A DNA stretch of 15,019 nt from JAWBOW01 sp038825775 (GTDB taxonomy: Archaea > Nanobdellota > Nanobdellia > Woesearchaeales > WAPY01), in contig JAWBOW010000020.1 in assembly GCA_038825775.1 (NCBI GenBank), positions 1 through 15,019 on the forward strand, given 5' to 3'. A program made the position numbers and the translations under genes. Of this stretch, positions 7,255 to 14,354 are shown piece after piece. Within the stretch, counting starts at the first letter, position 1, and every line of letters starts with the position of its first letter. Under the pieces are notes generated by a model that saw only the letters and a program-made list of their open reading frames with translations, did not search any database and was not told the origin of the DNA.

Positions 7255-7683
7255 ATGAAAAAAGAAACAAAAAAAGAAACAACAAAAAACCAAGCAAAAA
7301 ATAATCTTTTAGAAAAATCAGAACTGCTTGGAGTTGTTTTAATCGGAAGAACAGCAAACGCAAGATTCGTTGTAAAGGACACTCTAAAAAAACTGAATTT
7401 GTTAAGGCACAATTCTTTAGCAATAATTCCAAAAACCCCTTCCTATTTAGGCATGATAAAAAAGGTTGAACCATTCATAACTTGGGGAGAAATTAATCAG
7501 GAAACAATAAAACTACTCAAAGAAAAAAGAACACCAATTGTTAAAAAGAACTCATTAATTTTTAGGTTGAATCCTCCAAGAAAGGGATTTGAGAGAAAGG
7601 GAATAAAAAAACCATTCAATCTTGGAGGGGCTTATGGTTACAGAGCAGAAAAGATTAATGACTTAATAAGGAGAATGATTTAG
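7255..7683 (+). CDS. rpl30: 50S ribosomal protein uL30
   Basis: Encodes 142 residues, the archaeal long form. The first 20 residues are lysine-rich and low in complexity. The ferredoxin-like core contains LLGVVLIGRTANARFVVKDT, LKKLNLLRHNSLAIIPKTPS, LGMIKKVEPFITWGEIN, and the archaeal-specific RLNPPRKGFERKGIKKPF and GGAYGYRAEKINDLI C-terminal blocks. It sits between uS5 and uL15 as usual, with a weak GAGTGAG before the ATG. Confidence 0.95.
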   Translation: MKKETKKETTKNQAKNNLLEKSELLGVVLIGRTANARFVVKDTLKKLNLLRHNSLAIIPKTPSYLGMIKKVEPFITWGEINQETIKLLKEKRTPIVKKNSLIFRLNPPRKGFERKGIKKPFNLGGAYGYRAEKINDLIRRMI

Positions 7684-7693
7684 GTGTTTTAAA

Positions 7694-8203
7694 ATGGTAA
7701 GAAAAAAGAGAAAGAAAGTAGTAAAACTAAGGGGCTCTCATACTCATGGTTTTGGCTCAAAGAAAAAACACAGAGGTTCAGGAAACAAGGGCGGTTATGG
7801 AATGGCAGGAACTGGTAAGAGAGCAGACCAAAAAAAACCAAGCATTTGGAAGGAAAGATACTTTGGAAAGAGGGGTTTCAAATCAATAAAACAAAAGAAA
7901 AAATTATTTTCAAAAGCAGTAAATATTGAATTTTTAAATGAAAAACTCCCTGTTTTAGTCGAAAAGGGTATTGCAAAAAAAGAGAATGATCTTTACAAAA
8001 TAAATTTAAAAGAACTTGGTTATAATAAACTCTTATCAAAAGGAACACCAACTGTAAAATACTTTATAGAATGTGAAGAAGCAACAGAAAAAGCAATAAA
8101 GAAAATAGAGGAGAAAGGTGGAAAAGTAGTTGCTGAAATCAAAAAACTTGATAATCTTAAAGAATCCTTAAATGATGAAGAGAACCTTGAAGAAAACCAA
8201 TAA
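7694..8203 (+). CDS. rpl15: 50S ribosomal protein uL15
   Basis: Encodes 169 residues. The N-terminal glycine-rich basic part that threads into 23S rRNA is clear: KLRGSHTHGFGSKKKHRGSG, NKGGYGMAGTGKRADQKKPS. It is followed by the ERYFGKRGFKSIKQKK segment and a globular end with LSKGTPTVKYFIECEEATEK and a KKIEEKGGKVV element. A short acidic tail closes it (about the last 18 residues). GGTG at 7683-7686, overlapping the uL30 stop, is the ribosome-binding site. Confidence 0.96.
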   Translation: MVRKKRKKVVKLRGSHTHGFGSKKKHRGSGNKGGYGMAGTGKRADQKKPSIWKERYFGKRGFKSIKQKKKLFSKAVNIEFLNEKLPVLVEKGIAKKENDLYKINLKELGYNKLLSKGTPTVKYFIECEEATEKAIKKIEEKGGKVVAEIKKLDNLKESLNDEENLEENQ

Positions 8204-8240
8204 AAAAAGCTGAATAAAAATTTTTTGCTTGGGGTGTTTG
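8204..8240 (+). promoter_or_regulatory. uL15-secY spacer with T6 tract and strong ribosome-binding site
   Basis: The 37-base spacer has AAGC, an A/T core with A5T6 (T6 at 8221-8226) and GCTT, then GGGGTG at 8231-8236, 4 bases before the secY ATG. The T6 tract could cause partial termination by archaeal RNA polymerase and so tune SecY relative to the ribosomal genes, but this is inference. The GGGGTG site sets the secY start. Confidence 0.4.
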
Positions 8241-9650
8241 ATGGCAGAACAATCTGTTATAAACAAAATATCAAATTTATTCCCAGAAGTTTCAAAACCC
8301 ACTCAAAAGTATCTCCCTTTTAATGAAAGATTAAAATGGACTTTAATAATATTAATCGCTTATTTAGGACTTTCCACAATACCACTTTTTGGGTTAGGAC
8401 AAAACGCTTTGCAAGCATTTGAAAGTTTATCAATAATATTGGGGGCAAACTTTGGCTCCTTAATGTCATTAGGAATTGGACCAATAGTAACAGCATCAAT
8501 CGTATTACAATTATTAGTTGGTTCTGGAATACTAAACATTGATTTGACATCAAAAGAAGGAAGGGCTTATTTTCAATCATTACAAAAGGTATTATCAATT
8601 GTTTTTATAATCTTTGAATCTTTCATATATGTTTATATGGGTGGTTTAACACCAACACCAGGACTAAAATCCTATGCTTTGTTACAAATACTTTTAGTAG
8701 TTCAATTAGCAATAGGTGGTTTCTTAGTGATGATGATGGATGAAGTAGTAAGCAAGTGGGGATTTGGTTCTGGAATATCCTTGTTTATTGTTGCTGGAGT
8801 TGCACAGTCAATATTTGTTAGATTATTAAGCCCATTCACAACAGCAGGCACTTTAGGATATCCCTTCAGCCAACTACCTCCTGTTGGAAAGGTTTTTGAG
8901 ATTTTCTATGCATTAGCAAATGCTGATGTTAAAACACTAGCCCTTGCTGTTTGGGCAATAATTGCAACAGCTCTTGTTTTTGTAATCTCTGTTTTTGTCC
9001 AAGCAATGAAAGTAGAAATACCCTTATCTTTTGGAAGAGTGAGGGGTTATGGAATAAGATGGCCCTTAAACTTTTTATACACAAGCAACATTCCAGTTAT
9101 TTTGGTTGCTGCTTTGATGGCAAACATTCAATTATGGGCGAGATTATTACAAAATTGGGGAAGACCAATACTAGGAACATTTACAGGAAACACACCATCT
9201 TCTGGTTTGGTCTTATGGTTAGAAGCACCACTAATATTTAATAAGTTAATAACAGGAGGTTTAACAGCATTTGATATACTCCACGCAATAATTTATATTT
9301 TATTCATGGTAGGAGGAGCTGTTTTGTTCTCAATATTTTGGGTTCACACTTCAGGAATGGATGCTAAGAGCCAAGCAAAACAAATATTAGCATCAGGACT
9401 CCAAATTCCAGGATTCAGAGCAGACGAGAGAATTTTAGAAAGGGTTATTTCAAGGTATATAATGCCACTAACAGTTATGGGTGGAATTGCAGTTGGTTTA
9501 TTAGCAGCAATAGCTGATATCTCAGGTGCTTTAAGCAGGGGAACAGGAATATTGCTTTCAGTTATGATTTTATACCAACTTTACCAACAAATTGCTCGTG
9601 AGCACCTTATGGAAATGAGCCCGATGGTTAGAAAGTTTATTTCAGAATAA
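8241..9650 (+). CDS. secY: Protein translocase subunit SecY (Sec61 alpha)
   Basis: Encodes 469 residues from ATG 8241, which has GGGGTG just upstream; a TTG at 8229 would only add a few unsupported residues. SecY is the ten-helix membrane channel for nascent proteins, working with SecE and Sec beta. The plug and pore features include FGLGQNALQAFESLSIILGA, GIGPIVTASIVLQLLVGSGI, and the archaeal loop DLTSKEGRAYFQSLQKVLSI. The cytosolic loops contain VEIPLSFGRVRGYGIRWPLN and SGMDAKSQAKQILASGLQIP with PGFRADERILERVISRY, which bind the ribosome. In many archaea adenylate kinase follows; here no gene follows for 228 bases. Confidence 0.97.
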   Translation: MAEQSVINKISNLFPEVSKPTQKYLPFNERLKWTLIILIAYLGLSTIPLFGLGQNALQAFESLSIILGANFGSLMSLGIGPIVTASIVLQLLVGSGILNIDLTSKEGRAYFQSLQKVLSIVFIIFESFIYVYMGGLTPTPGLKSYALLQILLVVQLAIGGFLVMMMDEVVSKWGFGSGISLFIVAGVAQSIFVRLLSPFTTAGTLGYPFSQLPPVGKVFEIFYALANADVKTLALAVWAIIATALVFVISVFVQAMKVEIPLSFGRVRGYGIRWPLNFLYTSNIPVILVAALMANIQLWARLLQNWGRPILGTFTGNTPSSGLVLWLEAPLIFNKLITGGLTAFDILHAIIYILFMVGGAVLFSIFWVHTSGMDAKSQAKQILASGLQIPGFRADERILERVISRYIMPLTVMGGIAVGLLAAIADISGALSRGTGILLSVMILYQLYQQIAREHLMEMSPMVRKFISE

Positions 9651-9878
9651 AATTCCTAAAATAAAAACAACAACAAAATAAAAGTCAAAAATTATTTTTA
9701 AAAAATTAAGAGATAAAAATAAAATAAACACCAGAAAGGGAATAAATTAAACTAAATTTTAAAATTAAAAAATGAAAAATTTAAAATAAAAATTTTGGTA
9801 ATTTAATGATAATAAACAAAAAAACACTAATCCAAAAAATCAAATAAAATATTTTAATAAAAAAATTAAAAAATTCAA
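9651..9878. other. AT-rich spacer between secY and DUF106 gene
   Basis: The 228 bases are almost only A and T and contain no reading frame with protein-like content on either strand. There is a short T-rich stretch (TTATTTTTAAAAAA near 9690) that may end the ribosomal operon transcript. Near the 3' end ATATTTTAATA lies at about -30 to -20 from the ATG at 9879 and may be the promoter of the next gene. No remnant of adenylate kinase was recognised. Confidence 0.5.
9849..9859 (+). promoter_or_regulatory. Possible TATA element of the DUF106 gene
   Basis: ATATTTTAATA ends about 20 bases before ATG 9879, which fits a leaderless or short-leader transcript as at the other single genes here. The surrounding sequence is so AT-rich that chance occurrence is likely. 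Confidence 0.3.
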
Positions 9879-10643
9879 ATGATAACTGCAAATGCTGTTT
9901 TAAACCCAATCTTTTCTCCACTCATAAATTTAAGCCCAGCGATTGTTATTGCTATTTTTGGAGCTTTAATCTCAATAATAACAACAATTATCTATAAATA
10001 CACAACACCTCAAAAAGAACTAAAAAATCTCAGGGAAGAATCCTCAAAATTGCAGAAGAGGATTAAAGAATTACAGAAAAAGGTTAACGATCCTGAAGCA
10101 CAAAAAGAGATGATGAAACTTAATTCTCAAATATTAGCCCTCTCAGGAAAACAATTAAGATATACCATGAATTCCACACTAATAACTTTTATTCCATTAA
10201 TATTAATATTTAGTTGGATTAATGCAAACTATGCTTACCAACCATTAATGCCAAACCAAGATTTTAACATAACATTCTATTTTAAAGAATTGCCTAAAAA
10301 TGATTCTTTAGAGATTTATCCAGAAGGCACAAGTATAGTTAATAAAACAATAGATTTTTCAAAGAACACAATAACTTACACACTAAAAGGTATTGACGGA
10401 AGTTATTTATTAACACTAAATTATGATGATGAAAAAAAGGACAAGGAAATAATAATAACAGAAAAACAAAAGTATGAAAAACCAGTTGAGAATTATCCTA
10501 AAGAAAACCTAAAAAAAATAGTTGTAAGCAACAAACCATTAAGAATTAAAATTTTAGGAATCTCAATGTCTTGGATTTGGTATTACATAATAATTGCATT
10601 AATAACTTCCACACTATTTAGAAAGTTCTTTAAGGTTTATTAG
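9879..10643 (+). CDS. DUF106/EMC3-family membrane insertase (Oxa1 superfamily)
   Basis: Encodes 254 residues. Layout: a hydrophobic helix at about 19-39 (SPAIVIAIFGALISIITT), a long charged coiled coil at 46-92 (EESSKLQKRIKELQKKV, NDPEAQKEMMKL), a second membrane helix near 98-118, a polar extracellular loop of about 100 residues rich in beta strands (NITFYFKELPKND...), and a third helix near the C-terminus (ISMSWIWYYIIIALITSTLF). This three-helix plan with a cytosolic coiled coil and a helix-loop-helix is that of archaeal DUF106 proteins, homologs of EMC3/TMCO1/YidC that insert membrane proteins. It normally follows secY-adk, which supports the call. No Shine-Dalgarno is seen. Confidence 0.88.
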   Translation: MITANAVLNPIFSPLINLSPAIVIAIFGALISIITTIIYKYTTPQKELKNLREESSKLQKRIKELQKKVNDPEAQKEMMKLNSQILALSGKQLRYTMNSTLITFIPLILIFSWINANYAYQPLMPNQDFNITFYFKELPKNDSLEIYPEGTSIVNKTIDFSKNTITYTLKGIDGSYLLTLNYDDEKKDKEIIITEKQKYEKPVENYPKENLKKIVVSNKPLRIKILGISMSWIWYYIIIALITSTLFRKFFKVY

Positions 10644-10645
10644 AA

Positions 10646-10651
10646 TTTTTT
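10646..10651 (+). terminator. T6 tract after the DUF106 gene
   Basis: Six Ts start two bases after the DUF106 stop, with TTATAT-rich sequence beyond. Archaeal transcription ends at such oligo-T stretches. The next gene is convergent, 77 bases beyond the stop, so a terminator is expected here. Confidence 0.5.
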
Positions 10652-10720
10652 GATTATATCATAATTTCAAAATAGTTTATCTATAACACCTTATAATCAT
10701 AGGAATTATTTAATAATTTT

Positions 10721-11332
10721 TTATTTGTTTTCTAATTCCTCTACGTGTTTGTCTAAATTCTCAACAATTACAAATCCATCTAAAGTTTTATGATATGAAT
10801 AAAACTTCCTTCCAATTTCCTCTTTAATTTTTTCTTCAAATATTTTTGGATTTTGTTTTGAATAATCCAAAGATTTATTTTCCAAGCTTTCAGTAAAAAT
10901 ACTAATTGTATAGCTTTTTCCTTCATAAATAATTTCATTAAAAACTGTTAAAACACTTTCATTTACTGGTGCAATTTGAATAAAATGCTTATCACCCAAT
11001 TCTGCTTCATATCCAAGAATGAAAAACAATACAGCTTGATACCTACAACATCCAGCTTTTTGCTCAAGAGCATAACTTAAAGGATTTTTTTCAAAAATAA
11101 TCTTACGATATTTTTTATACTCTTCAAGAGCATTTTCATTTTTACACTTAATCATTTGTTCATAAGCGTTTACCATTGCTTCAAGAGTTAATTTTTTAAC
11201 AGATTCTAATTTTTCTGGGAATGATAATTCTTTAAGTTTTCTAGCTTCTTCAACTAAATCTTTTAAAATTTTAGAATCATCTACCAAAACACCTGACGGC
11301 TCAATTCCAATATAATTGTTAACGATTTTCAT
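10721..11332 (-). CDS. Transglutaminase-fold-like protein, probable pseudoenzyme
   Basis: Encodes 203 residues, no signal peptide or membrane helix, so it should be cytosolic. I do not recognise a close family. The middle resembles the papain-like transglutaminase core: residues 94-107 (GCCRYQAVLFFILG) match the G-x-C-R-x-x-A helix with the nucleophilic cysteine (C95 or C96). Then VFNEIIYEGKSYTISIF (130-146) matches the usual H-x-W/F-N-E-V-Y-x-x-G-K-x-Y-x-x-D strands. However, the expected histidine is T129 and the expected aspartate is S144. The first 75 residues are helical and charged. It is monocistronic, convergent with DUF106, and has its own promoter. Function unknown; the fold assignment is tentative. 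Confidence 0.55.
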   Translation of the reverse strand: MKIVNNYIGIEPSGVLVDDSKILKDLVEEARKLKELSFPEKLESVKKLTLEAMVNAYEQMIKCKNENALEEYKKYRKIIFEKNPLSYALEQKAGCCRYQAVLFFILGYEAELGDKHFIQIAPVNESVLTVFNEIIYEGKSYTISIFTESLENKSLDYSKQNPKIFEEKIKEEIGRKFYSYHKTLDGFVIVENLDKHVEELENK

Positions 11333-11352
11333 AAAGTATAAAAATATTAACT

Positions 11353-11368
11353 TATATTTAAATCTTTC
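11353..11368 (-). promoter_or_regulatory. TATA/BRE promoter of the transglutaminase-like gene
   Basis: Read on the minus strand, GAAAGA (BRE-like) is followed by TTTAAATATA, which begins 30 bases before the ATG. This spacing puts the transcription start at or next to the ATG, so the message is probably leaderless; no Shine-Dalgarno is present. Confidence 0.6.
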
Positions 11369-11473
11369 TATTTTTTACCACCAAAAAGTGACTACTTTAA
11401 ACTTTAGAATAATTTTATTATCGCTTTAAATCTATTTTAAATAAATTTTATTAGATTTTGTGCTAATAAATAT

Positions 11474-11496
11474 TTAAAAAACATCAATGAAAAAAT
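11474..11496 (-). terminator. Two T6 tracts downstream of the decayed gene
   Basis: On the minus strand, T6 at 11490-11495 and T6 at 11476-11481 occur 15 to 40 bases after the final stop (11511) of the pseudogene. They fit an archaeal oligo-T terminator for the original gene. Confidence 0.45.
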
Positions 11497-11510
11497 ATTT
11501 TTATAAGCAT

Positions 11511-12172
11511 TTATCTTTTATAATTCAAAAAAATCCTTTTTAATATTTTCTTAACTTCACCAGAAGAGTTAACATAATAAATTTTTTCTCCTAACTTATA
11601 AATATATTTTTAGATTTCATAATTCAATTTTTCTTTTAAGAATGGTTTATAAATAATAACAGAAAAAGGAAATCTTTTACCAGCCCTAATTTTGAATTAA
11701 TATTTTTTTCCTTTACTATTATCCCCTGCTTATTTTTAGTGAGTAATTTATCAAATAATACCCATAAACTAGCTCTCCCAGAGAGCCCAAACTATTACCT
11801 AACATTAAAATAACATCTGCATTAATACATTGACTTAGGTTTTGTTTATACCAATTTTGTGTATTTATAAAAAAATCAAATATTCTTTTATCAAAAATTT
11901 TTGCTTTAATGTAAGGTTTTAAATTTTTAATTCCAAAATCCTTATCAGATAAAGGTACAGTTCCAAAAACTTTTTTGCCACCAAACGCTTTATATTTTTG
12001 CCACTTCAAATGAAACTCCTCTATCAGGAACTAAAATTATTTCAACATTCGCTTCTTTAAGAGCTTTTGCTACTTCTTCAATTTGTTTATAGAATTTTTC
12101 TCTTGAAATTTTTAATAAATTAAAGTAATGATAATTAAAGTCTCCTGGTCCAATTAAAACTACTCTTAGCAT
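11511..12172 (-). pseudogene. Decayed SLOG/LOG-type nucleotide-binding protein gene
   Basis: A coding trace of about 215 codons is broken several times. Frame 1 runs from ATG 12172 (MLRVVLIGPGDFNYHYFNL) to a stop at 11990. In the next frame it continues as YKAFGGKKVFGTVPLSDKDF, then WYKQNLSQCINADVILMLGN and SLGSLGELVYGYYL. The frame changes in the A5 run at 11995-11999. A second change lies in the A5 run at 11733-11737 (then KQGIIVKEKNINSK), a third near 11690 (then KIRAGKRFPFSVIIYKP). An in-frame TAA at about 11612-11614 precedes KYIYKLGEKIYYVNSSGEVK up to the stop at 11511. The GPGD start, the DFG-containing middle and the ADVILMLGN-LGSLGE motif suggest a Rossmann-like SLOG protein. Several lesions argue against sequencing error alone. 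Confidence 0.75.
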
Positions 12173-12194
12173 TTTATTATAAGGTACAAAAAGT

Positions 12195-12209
12195 ATTATA
12201 AATCTTTTT
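12195..12209 (-). promoter_or_regulatory. TATA/BRE promoter of the decayed SLOG-like gene
   Basis: On the minus strand AAAAAGATTTATAAT places TTTATAAT at -30 to -23 from ATG 12172, with a purine-rich BRE before it. Layout and spacing match the promoter of the neighbouring transglutaminase-like gene, so the promoter is still intact although the gene is broken. Confidence 0.6.
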
Positions 12210-12414
12210 CCTAGAAATAAATTATTAATTGCTAATTATAACAGCAAAAGATACACTACTTTACTATACACCTAATAATTTTCTTAATTTCTATTTTTAA
12301 AACTATTTTAAACTCGTGTAAATAAGAATATTAATTTTTGTTTTTATTCCTAAAAAATTTATCTTAAATTTATTATACGAACCATGTTGCTTATAAGTTA
12401 TAAAACAAAAACAT

Positions 12415-12421
12415 AAAAAAA
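12415..12421 (-). terminator. T7 terminator after eL14
   Basis: A run of seven Ts on the minus strand lies about 48 bases after the eL14 stop, preceding only T-rich sequence. It is the best candidate for ending the eL34-eL14 message. Confidence 0.5.
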
Positions 12422-12468
12422 TCTAAAACTATTACCAAAATAAACTAATTTGTTAAATATTCTTTTCC

Positions 12469-12807
12469 TTATTTCTTCTCACTCTTCTTTTCCTTCTTAT
12501 TCTTCACAACTTTACTTTCTGTTGTCTCTTCTGCTTTTGCAGAAATCTCTTTTTTTGTATTTTTATTAGTTTTTTGCTCAACAACAATGCCAACACTCTT
12601 TAAAGCTTCAACAACCTCTTCGTGACTGGCGTTCTTTTTAATGTTTAATACTTGAGGTAAAGGCTCTATATGATTAATATTTACCTTTCTCCTTCTTACT
12701 TGTCCGTCAAGCATTACAAACTTTTCATTAATAACATCAATTATAATACCATATTTTCCAGCGTCCCTTCCAGCAATCTTCATGCATAACCTTCCAATTT
12801 CCATCAT
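12469..12807 (-). CDS. rpl14e: 50S ribosomal protein eL14
   Basis: Encodes 112 residues from the ATG at 12807 (111 from the tandem ATG at 12804). An upstream GTG at 12816 reads through GGTGATT (12817-12811), which is the Shine-Dalgarno sequence, so it is not taken as the start. The KOW-type core is MEIGRLCMKIAGRDAGKYGI, IDVINEKFVMLDGQVRRRKV and NINHIEPLPQVLNIKKNASH. After residue 80 or so a lysine/glutamate/serine-rich tail of about 35 residues follows, which is not part of the usual archaeal core. It lies 23 bases after eL34 and probably shares its transcript. Confidence 0.94.
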   Translation of the reverse strand: MMEIGRLCMKIAGRDAGKYGIIIDVINEKFVMLDGQVRRRKVNINHIEPLPQVLNIKKNASHEEVVEALKSVGIVVEQKTNKNTKKEISAKAEETTESKVVKNKKEKKSEKK

Positions 12808-12830
12808 TATAATCACCTTTTAAACAGGTT

Positions 12831-13109
12831 TTATTTGTTAAAACTTGAATTTCTTGCTTTTTCCTTCATTACCTTTCTTAAGCATTCACTACACAAATAA
12901 CCACCATAAGGCCTTTCAGGCCTTTTCTTGGTTTTAGCCATTGATTTTAATTTTTTAGGAAACTCTCTTGGAACTCCATGAATTTCTTTTTTGCAAAGAG
13001 CACAAACTGCTTTTTTTGGTTTTTTCCTAGTATACCTAACAATTGTTCTTTTAGGCGTCCTAACCTTTATTCTTCTCCAACTCCTTGACTTGAACCTTCC
13101 AGCAGTCAT
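12831..13109 (-). CDS. rpl34e: 50S ribosomal protein eL34
   Basis: Encodes 92 residues. It has the archaeal eL34 start GRFKSRSWRRIKVRTPKRT, a zinc site from C36/C39 (CALCKKEIHGVPREFPKKL) and C73/C76 (YLCSECLRKV), and the RPERPYGGYLC link. eL34 belongs to the large subunit. In many archaea it follows secY-adk-DUF106 together with cmk and eL14 on the same strand; here the pair is on the other strand with no cmk between them. The ATG is preceded by GGGG at 13118-13121 on the minus strand. Confidence 0.96.
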   Translation of the reverse strand: MTAGRFKSRSWRRIKVRTPKRTIVRYTRKKPKKAVCALCKKEIHGVPREFPKKLKSMAKTKKRPERPYGGYLCSECLRKVMKEKARNSSFNK

Positions 13110-13247
13110 TTTAAAAACCCCTTATATTATTAATAGGCTTATATAAAACCATTTTTAGAGTAGTTAAGCAAGGATTTAAAAAGTTTTGGTTTTTTTAGAC
13201 CGTAAAAACAAAAAGTTTTTATACATTTTAAATTAGAATGTTCAAGT
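13110..13247. promoter_or_regulatory. Divergent promoter region of eL34 and the nucleotidyltransferase-kinase gene
   Basis: This 138-base spacer separates two divergent genes. On the minus strand TTTTATATAA (13148-13139) lies 30-39 bases before eL34. On the plus strand TTTATACA (13218-13225) lies at -30 to -23 from ATG 13248 with an A-rich BRE before it, implying a leaderless message. The 10-mer AAAAAGTTTT occurs twice in direct orientation (13178-13187 and 13210-13219), the second touching the TATA box; this may be chance in such AT-rich DNA. Confidence 0.55.
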
Positions 13248-14343
13248 ATGAAGTCGGTTTTTGTTTCTAAAAAGATTAAAACTAGAAACCAAATCAGAAA
13301 TATAATTAGCATTTTAAAAAATAAAGGATATAAAGTAGGACTTTGTGTAGGAGCTTATGATCTGTTACATCCAGGTCATGTAAAACATTTTGAAAGTGCT
13401 AAAAAAATCTGTGATATATTAGTAGTTGGCATAACTTCGGATAAATTTGTTGAAGAAAGAAAAGGCAAAGGAAGACCAATTTTTAATCATAAATTAAGAG
13501 CTTATATGGTTTCTCAGCTGGAAACTGTTGATTATGTTTTTATAAATAAAGATAAAACAGCAGTAAACGCAATTTTAGATTTAAAACCTTCTTATTATAT
13601 TAAAGGTCCAGATTATATTGGTAAAAGAACTAAAAATATTCTTGCTGAAATAAAAGCTATTAAAAAAGTTGGAGGTAAAATTAAGTACACTAAAGATGAA
13701 AAATTTTCAACTTCTCAAATAATTAATAAATTGAAAAAAGCAGGTAATTATAAACCAACGGTGATTTTACCTTTTGGTTTGCCAGCTGTTGGTAAAACTG
13801 CTATTTTAAAATCATTTTGTAAAAAATATTCTTGGTTTTATATCGATAAAGACCTTATAAACACAGTATTGTTAAATGTGTATGACGAAGAAGGAAATTT
13901 AGTAGAAAAACATGAAATGTTTGACGATTTTTATAATAAATTTATTAAAGTTCAAACATACTTTTTATTGTTTAATTTAGCATTAGATAATCTAATACTT
14001 AATAATAATGTTGTCATAGACGGTTACTTTATGGATAAGTATAAAAGCAAATTATTTGATAGATTGATAAATATTTTAAGAAAGAAGAATTTCATTATAA
14101 TAAAGGTTTATTTTAAAGCATCCAAAAAGACAATATTTAAGAGAATGTTAAAAAGAAATTTAAAAAGAGATTTTGATAAAATAAAAAATTTTGAAAAATT
14201 TTATAAGTTCAATCTTTTAAATTATNNNNNNNNNNAAAGAAATAGAACCAGATATTACAATTAATACTGAATTGCCAGAGGACATGTGTGTTGAACAATT
14301 ACATACAGAAATTCTAAAATTTTTAAATTCTAAATTGAAATAA
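13248..14343 (+). CDS. Nucleotidyltransferase fused to P-loop kinase, interrupted by assembly gap
   Basis: A HIGH-type cytidylyltransferase domain covers about residues 20-165: GAYDLLHPGHVKHF (HxGH at 41-44), the YIKGPDY loop (117-123) and FSTSQII (153-159), the equivalent of the ISSTxI motif. Such domains attach AMP or CMP to phosphorylated sugars or alcohols, as in HldE. A P-loop kinase-like domain follows: Walker A GLPAVGKT at 177-184 and VVIDGYF at 255-261. After the 10 Ns the frame continues at 14236 with KEIEPDITINTELPEDMCVE and LHTEILKFLNSKLK to TAA at 14343, one base out of phase with the upstream frame, as expected for a gap of arbitrary length. The stop read straight through the gap is therefore false. 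Likely makes an activated sugar; substrate unknown. The following GmhB-like gene supports this. Confidence 0.82.
14226..14235. other. Assembly gap (10 Ns)
   Basis: Ten Ns inside the kinase domain mark a scaffold join of unknown true length. The bases on both sides are coding for the same protein but in different frames, so ten is not the real length modulo three. Confidence 0.98.
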
Positions 14344-14354
14344 AATTACCGGCC

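Larger units (their letters stand above)
12173..12468. other. AT-rich intergenic region, no gene seen
   Basis: The 296 bases hold no plausible reading frame or RNA gene. The right part contains the terminator of the eL34-eL14 unit and the left end the promoter of the decayed gene; the middle shows nothing I can assign. Confidence 0.6.

Noticed and set aside
8951..9241. Plus-strand frame inside secY
   Set aside because: Overlaps the conserved secY frame and lacks any recognisable domain.
9651..9878. Small gene or adenylate kinase remnant in the secY spacer
   Set aside because: All frames are short and made of lysine, asparagine and isoleucine codons only; no P-loop trace.
11990..12009. Programmed frameshift in the SLOG-like gene
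   Set aside because: Further frame changes and an in-frame stop downstream mean a single recoding event cannot restore the protein.
13178..13219. Direct repeat AAAAAGTTTT as an operator
   Set aside because: Two 10-mers of A, T and one G in very AT-rich DNA are likely by chance; noted only in the promoter entry.
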